Notes under the pieces: generated by a model | Seen by the model: only the letters and a program-made list of their open reading frames with translations | Database searches by the model: none | What the model was told of the DNA's origin: nothing | Assembly: GCF_019175385.1 (NCBI RefSeq) | Contig: NC_083346.1 | Coordinates: 83,838,543 to 83,902,542 of the forward strand | Direction: 5' to 3' | Length of the DNA stretch: 64,000 nt | Source: Lycium barbarum | Taxonomy: Eukaryota > Streptophyta > Magnoliopsida > Solanales > Solanaceae | Translations under genes and position numbers: made by a program | Part shown: piece after piece, positions 59,546 to 64,000 of the stretch | Layout of the letters: every line of letters starts with the position of its first letter | Numbering within the stretch: position 1 is the stretch's first letter

Positions 59546-60686
59546 CTCGGGATGATGACAAAAGGAAATTTTGCACCAGAAAGGATAACAATTGTATTAA
59601 AAGGAACAACGATGGGTAGTTTAGAAATTCCTGAAGGAAAGAAAGAACGCTGCTCCTATGAATGGAAATAAAAGAGTTCACCGGATATTAGAAAATATTT
59701 CATGGATCACTAGTTATACCGAACATGAGAGCATGTGCTATGGAATTATATGAACTATCAACGTGAAGCTATGCCCAACTACAATTGTAAAGGGGCCACA
59801 TCAGAAAGCTAACAAGGAATAATGACTGACGAAACGATCGACGATACAAGGAAATCGAAAACAAATATACTCGTGTTGCAAGAGGGTCATAATAGAAGAA
59901 TTGTCGTAGTCCTATGCTTCGGGGATTGTATTGATAGATGTGAGGGAAGGAAGTAAAGAAAAAGCTGTAGCAGGAGTTCAAAGGTGTTGTGAGCTATGAA
60001 AATTAATTGAACTCGGATTATAAGTTTGCCATAAGTATAACCGGACTGCAAAGGATAATAAATGACAAAAAATATATCACGTATATGCGCATTGCGGATA
60101 ATGATATAACTGGCCTTATAAAGGAACATGACCATTACACTCGCTAGCGACAGAGTTATGTTGGATAAACACTTGCAGTGTAAGGGTAAGAGAGATAGCG
60201 AAAAAATGTGAGGACTAATGAACCTGACCAATGAACTACAAGGAGTCAGTGCAGTGCATATCCAGGACCGACAGATATCAGAAGAGTAGCCCGAGATGGT
60301 ACCGAAGGGATAAACGCAGAAGGGGCACCGTCTATGAGAAAGGTAGCAGGTCACTAACAAGGAAACAAGGAACGAGAAAAAGAGAAATACTTACGGGATA
60401 GTGATCAGTTACGGCACATCATGACAGGACTACAATATTGGAGACAAAATGAGAGCGAGGTTCTAGTTAATTTCCGATCATGTACATGAGGACAAAAAAG
60501 CGGAAGAAACTGACTAAAGCAATTTAAGAGTTAAGGGAGGATAAGAAGAAACAAAACCAAGTTACAGTCTAAGCAAACGGTAATCGGACCCTAAGGGAAG
60601 AATGACGGTTCTAAGGAATAAAAAAAATGATTTCGTGGGTTATAAACCACAACATTCGAGGACGAATGTTTCTAAGGGGGGAAGGA
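59546..60686 (+). mobile_element. Element F internal region, part after LTR J
   Basis: It resumes F's interior. Stretches such as GAAAGAAAGAACGC (59637-59650) and CACCGGATA (59679-59687) match A near 3079-3131. The hairpin AACATTCG/CGAATGTT is at 60651-60670, with the polypurine tract to 60686. No chromodomain remnant is clear. Confidence 0.85.
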
Positions 60687-62077
60687 TGTTACACCCCGTA
60701 ACTTTTGTACGTTGAGACTCGTTGGGAATTAGCTATTCAATCGCAGACATCGGAGTTGGTATCGAGAAGATGCAAGATCATAGGTGCTCGTGATACGATT
60801 ATAAGAGTCCGAGTTCGCGTAATAGGTTATAAGAGGATTGGAAACCCAGTGAATTAAGGAGATTAAGCTTCCCAGGTTTTGAAAGAAAGTTGGGCAAGGT
60901 TTGGTACTGAAATTTTGGTCTAACTAGAAGAAGGAAAATGTTTTGTCATATTAGGAGTTTTGAAGTAAAACAAAGGTCTAAAGTGAAGTTCAGGAAGTCT
61001 AGTTTCCAACGCAACAAACCGCTCCTCCATAGGACATCGGGGTAAGGAGATATGGACATTACAAGATGGGCTGGTAGACCACGAAAATGGTCTGCGCGAA
61101 CGCGCTAGGGAGTGGCGCGAACGCACAGAAGGCCAAGGGCCAACACAGCGCGAATGTGCCACCACGAGGCGCGAACGCGCTGAGTAAATTTGAGACCCGG
61201 GTTCGAGATGAAGGTTATACTATAAGAATGTAATAATAACCTATATGTGACATTTGGAGACTATATGGTGTGAATTAGTTCATATGTTACTTGACGAAAA
61301 GCCCTCATTGCTGCAAGCTAAGTGGGGCCTACATACTGAAGTTTTATAAGGGACATATGAAGAGATATATAAGTAGTACATGGAAAGTTGAGCAAGTCCT
61401 AAGAAGGACCCATAAGCCAAATATGGGCATAAGCCCTCTAAAAGGACGATTTAAGGAAACGTTTTTGGATAATCCGACTTGGAGGGGCCAAAACGATATT
61501 ATAAGTTTGGAATTTGGAAACACGCCAAGAATTAAAGTTGTAGATAATTGAAAGAGATTTCCAACCATAGGTTGTGGGTCCTCACACGATATCGGGATCA
61601 AGCGTTAAGACCTTTTTAATGAACGAAGGTCCAGTCAGAAAAAAGTAATCCAGCGCGAACGCGCCCAAAGGTAGCGCGATCGCGCTGAACGATTTCAGGG
61701 TCGGTGCAGGCAGATTCTGGAGCTCTATTTAAATGGGCCAAGCCCCCATTTTCTTCAAAAAAAAACACCACAAAAACCTCTCCAAAATTCTATAGAGTTC
61801 TCCCCAACTCCCCAAACCAAATTTTAACCTAAACCAGGTATAATTCCCAAATTCCGGTCCAGACGGCGTATAGTTGCAACTACAAAATTTTGTATTAATG
61901 CGCTGTGTCTTAAGGTCAAGGTGGAGGAGTGCAAATATAGCATTATTATCGAGATAAAGGTATGAATCTCTTGCTATTAATGTTAATCTTAATTTATTTA
62001 CGGAGAAGGAGCTGTAAAATTGTTATAAATTGATTATGTGATGAAAATATGGGACAAACACCATATGGGGTGCTTAT
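60687..62077 (+). mobile_element. Element F 3' LTR, first part
   Basis: It starts TGTTACACCCCG and matches the first 1.4 kb of 50759-53868, with CpG-rich repeats (61092-61185, 61651-61686) and TATA near 61725. H interrupts it after CTTAT (62073-62077). The rest lies beyond the window. Confidence 0.9.
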
Positions 62078-63386
62078 TGTTATATCCCGTATTTTGTACA
62101 TTGGGACATTCCGAGCTAACCGCGATAAGTTAAGGGCAAGGTTATTTTCCGGTTTTGATTTAATGCACAAGTTGCTTGTAAGTATTATTAGTATGGAATA
62201 TTAAGGAAAATTTGGGGTTGAAAGTGAATTATGGAAAGTTATTAATTCATGAAATAAAAGGGTCAAGTGGCCGTGTAATGTGGTGTGGTCCATGGCCCAC
62301 ATGGATGCATAATATAAGTAGATAAAAGATGATAAATTGATCGTATTCATCATCTTCACCCCTTAGAAACTTGGAGAAACTTAGAGGAAAAAAAAAGAGA
62401 AGCCATTCGGCCATGGTGTGGCCGAGTAAGCCATGAAAAAAAAATTGATCAAGAAAAAATATTTTCTTCTAGCAATTCAACCAATTGGAAGGTCCTCTTT
62501 AACGTGAGCTAGTTGTTGGAGTCAACAAACCATCCGTTTTTACCGTTTACAACCCTAGTCGAATTGTGGGGTTAAGGAGAAAAGGTAAGGTTTAATCTTC
62601 TTTTTCATATGTTATGAATGGTTTGTACATGTTGTAGTGTGTTGAAATGGATGAAAATCATGAAATTTGGTGGGTGGGGTGGTGGCCGAATATGGGTTGT
62701 TTGGTATGACAAAGAATGAACTAATTTTATTTAGTATTTTTGGTTGTTGTTATCATGGATTCTATGTTGAAAATGAAAGTTAATGATTTAAGTTGAAGTT
62801 GTAATCGTTGGGGGCTGTTTTAGAAGCTAATGTGATTTTAATACTACTTCTTATATTTATGGAAAATAATGTTGTTAGCGTGTGAATTGTTGGTGTAGTT
62901 CATAAATTTGAAAGAATGGAATGTGTTGTTATTGCTCTTGTTGCATTTGGAAGGTTTCGGGTAGTGTGTGTTGGTTGGGCCGTTTGTAATGTTGTGCGGA
63001 TTGTTTGAAGTGTTCTTGAATATTGTTTGAATGGTTTCAGATTAGTACTTGAATATGTGAGCAATTATGAATTGAACATAGATGAAACGCCGTCGAACAT
63101 TGTAGAAAGAAGTTACTAACGTTAGAATGCGTTTTGAATTGATTATTGATATTGTTAGAATGACTGTTGGTATGATTGTTGATGATTTGGGTTGAGTTAA
63201 ATTCTCGGGGATGGTTGTATTTACAGGGGAAATGCTGCTGAAATTTCTGTAAATGAAGTGTTAGTTTAGGATTGGACTTTTAAGAGTCTATAGCTAATGT
63301 TTGGTACCCACTAATATTGTTGTAGATCTTGCGAAAACCGGGACTTAAGTTCGGATTAGCTTAGGAAGCGGGCAAGGTATGTAAGG
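62078..63386 (+). mobile_element. LTR H, partial
   Basis: It starts TGTTATATCCCG and resembles LTR D by eye (for example AACCGCGATAAGTTAAGG). It has donor-like AAAAGGTAAGG near 62582 and AAATGCTGCTG near 63229. I interrupts it right after GGTATGTAAGG. Its 3' end and any internal region are outside the window. Confidence 0.85.
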
Positions 63387-64000
63387 TGTCACGACCCAAC
63401 TAGGGTCGTGACGAGTACTCGATACTTGTACCGAGCACCCCCTAACTAGTATCTCATTATTATTACTAAGTGGGCCGTATGAACATCACCGTACTTTTTT
63501 CTTTTGCTTAACATTAACATTAGCAGCATAATTATAAACATAGGCTAACAAACTTTGCTAGCTCATCATACAGCGACGAGGACCATCAAAAGTACAAAAC
63601 ATCTAACTCTACATATCTGTCTACGAGCCTCTAAACATAGTACACATATACATAGGAAGGGCCGAGTATTGCCGTGCCCGAACATATATACACAAAATAG
63701 TACCAAGAAACTGAGGCTCCGGGACAACTGGAGCGCTGCCAATTACTGCTGATAGAACTCCTAGGAGTCAAATCCGCCTACCTGCTGACCTGCGCGGCAT
63801 GAAACGCAGCGTCCACAAGAAGGGACGTCAGTACGAATAGTGTACCGAGTATGTAAGGCATGGAAAATAATACAAACAGAAACATAAGGTATGATTAACA
63901 ATATCATGGGATCATAGGACATATAGTGATACAAGAAAGTAACCTGTACATAGGAATACCCTTTCAGGCCGGATACCATGCATGCTTGTCTTTCCCTTTT
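63387..64000 (-). mobile_element. LTR I (minus strand), partial
   Basis: The plus strand starts TGTCACGACCC, the reverse of a GGGTCGTGACA terminus. It carries the triple hairpin on the minus strand (63790-63847: CTGCG/CGCAG, CGTCC/GGACG, then CAGTAC...GTACCG). Its presumed TSD is TAAGG (63382-63386). It runs off the window. Confidence 0.85.
63790..63847 (-). other. Triple-hairpin module of LTR I
   Basis: Stem 3 CTGCG/CGCAG (63790-63809), stem 2 CGTCC/GGACG (63810-63827) and stem 1 CAGTAC with GTACCG, one G-U on the element strand (63829-63847). Stem 2 pairs through different bases from those in A, B, C and E. Confidence 0.75.

Overview
This window is plant nuclear heterochromatin made almost entirely of LTR retrotransposons nested inside one another. 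I find no host gene. Every element uses a primer-binding site complementary to plant initiator-Met tRNA (TGGTATCAGAGC), and LTRs are 2-3.4 kb with TG...CA ends and 5-bp target-site duplications (TSDs). The only recognisable proteins are Ty3/gypsy Gag-Pol with a C-terminal chromodomain (chromovirus, Tekay/Del type). Terminal sequences such as GGGTCGTGACA remind me of Solanaceae repeats, but the species is a guess.

Layout (element letters are mine). A: end of its 5' LTR (1-28), internal region (29-3953), 3' LTR in two pieces (3954-6157 and 26680-27535). B, inside A's 3' LTR (TSD TAGAG): 5' LTR 6158-9254, internal 9255-9491 plus 21931-23562, 3' LTR 23563-26674. C, a solo LTR inside B's internal region (TSD ACAGG), complete at 18485-21925. 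A later tandem duplication of about 8.99 kb copied 2916-11904 to 11909-20896, across A, B and C. G is a minus-strand LTR broken by A, D and F (27536-28149, 50139-50758). D is a solo LTR (28150-30116 plus 50050-50133; TSD CTTAG) inside G. E is the only element with gag-pol (30117-50044; TSD AGTAC) and sits inside D. K is minus strand (34081-43071; TSD TCGAG/TCGTG) inside E's gag. F (50759-62077) carries solo LTR J on the minus strand (57216-59545). F's 3' LTR is cut by H (62078-63386), which is cut by minus-strand LTR I (63387 to the end).

E is the only possible source of Gag-Pol here, and it is dead: five in-frame stops plus insertion K. A, B, F and K lack gag-pol but keep LTRs, primer site, leader, a 3' hairpin and a polypurine tract; A and K also keep a decayed chromodomain stretch. 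They look like large non-autonomous relatives once mobilised by an E-like partner.

The most unusual observation is that all four gag-pol-less elements (A, B, F, K) carry a segment of about 105 bp derived from 5S rRNA, including the Pol III internal control region, about 0.7-1.0 kb inside the primer site. The second is a triple hairpin shared by LTRs of seven elements, with base changes that preserve pairing. The third is a smaller covarying hairpin with a constant TGACGTAAGGTCG loop.
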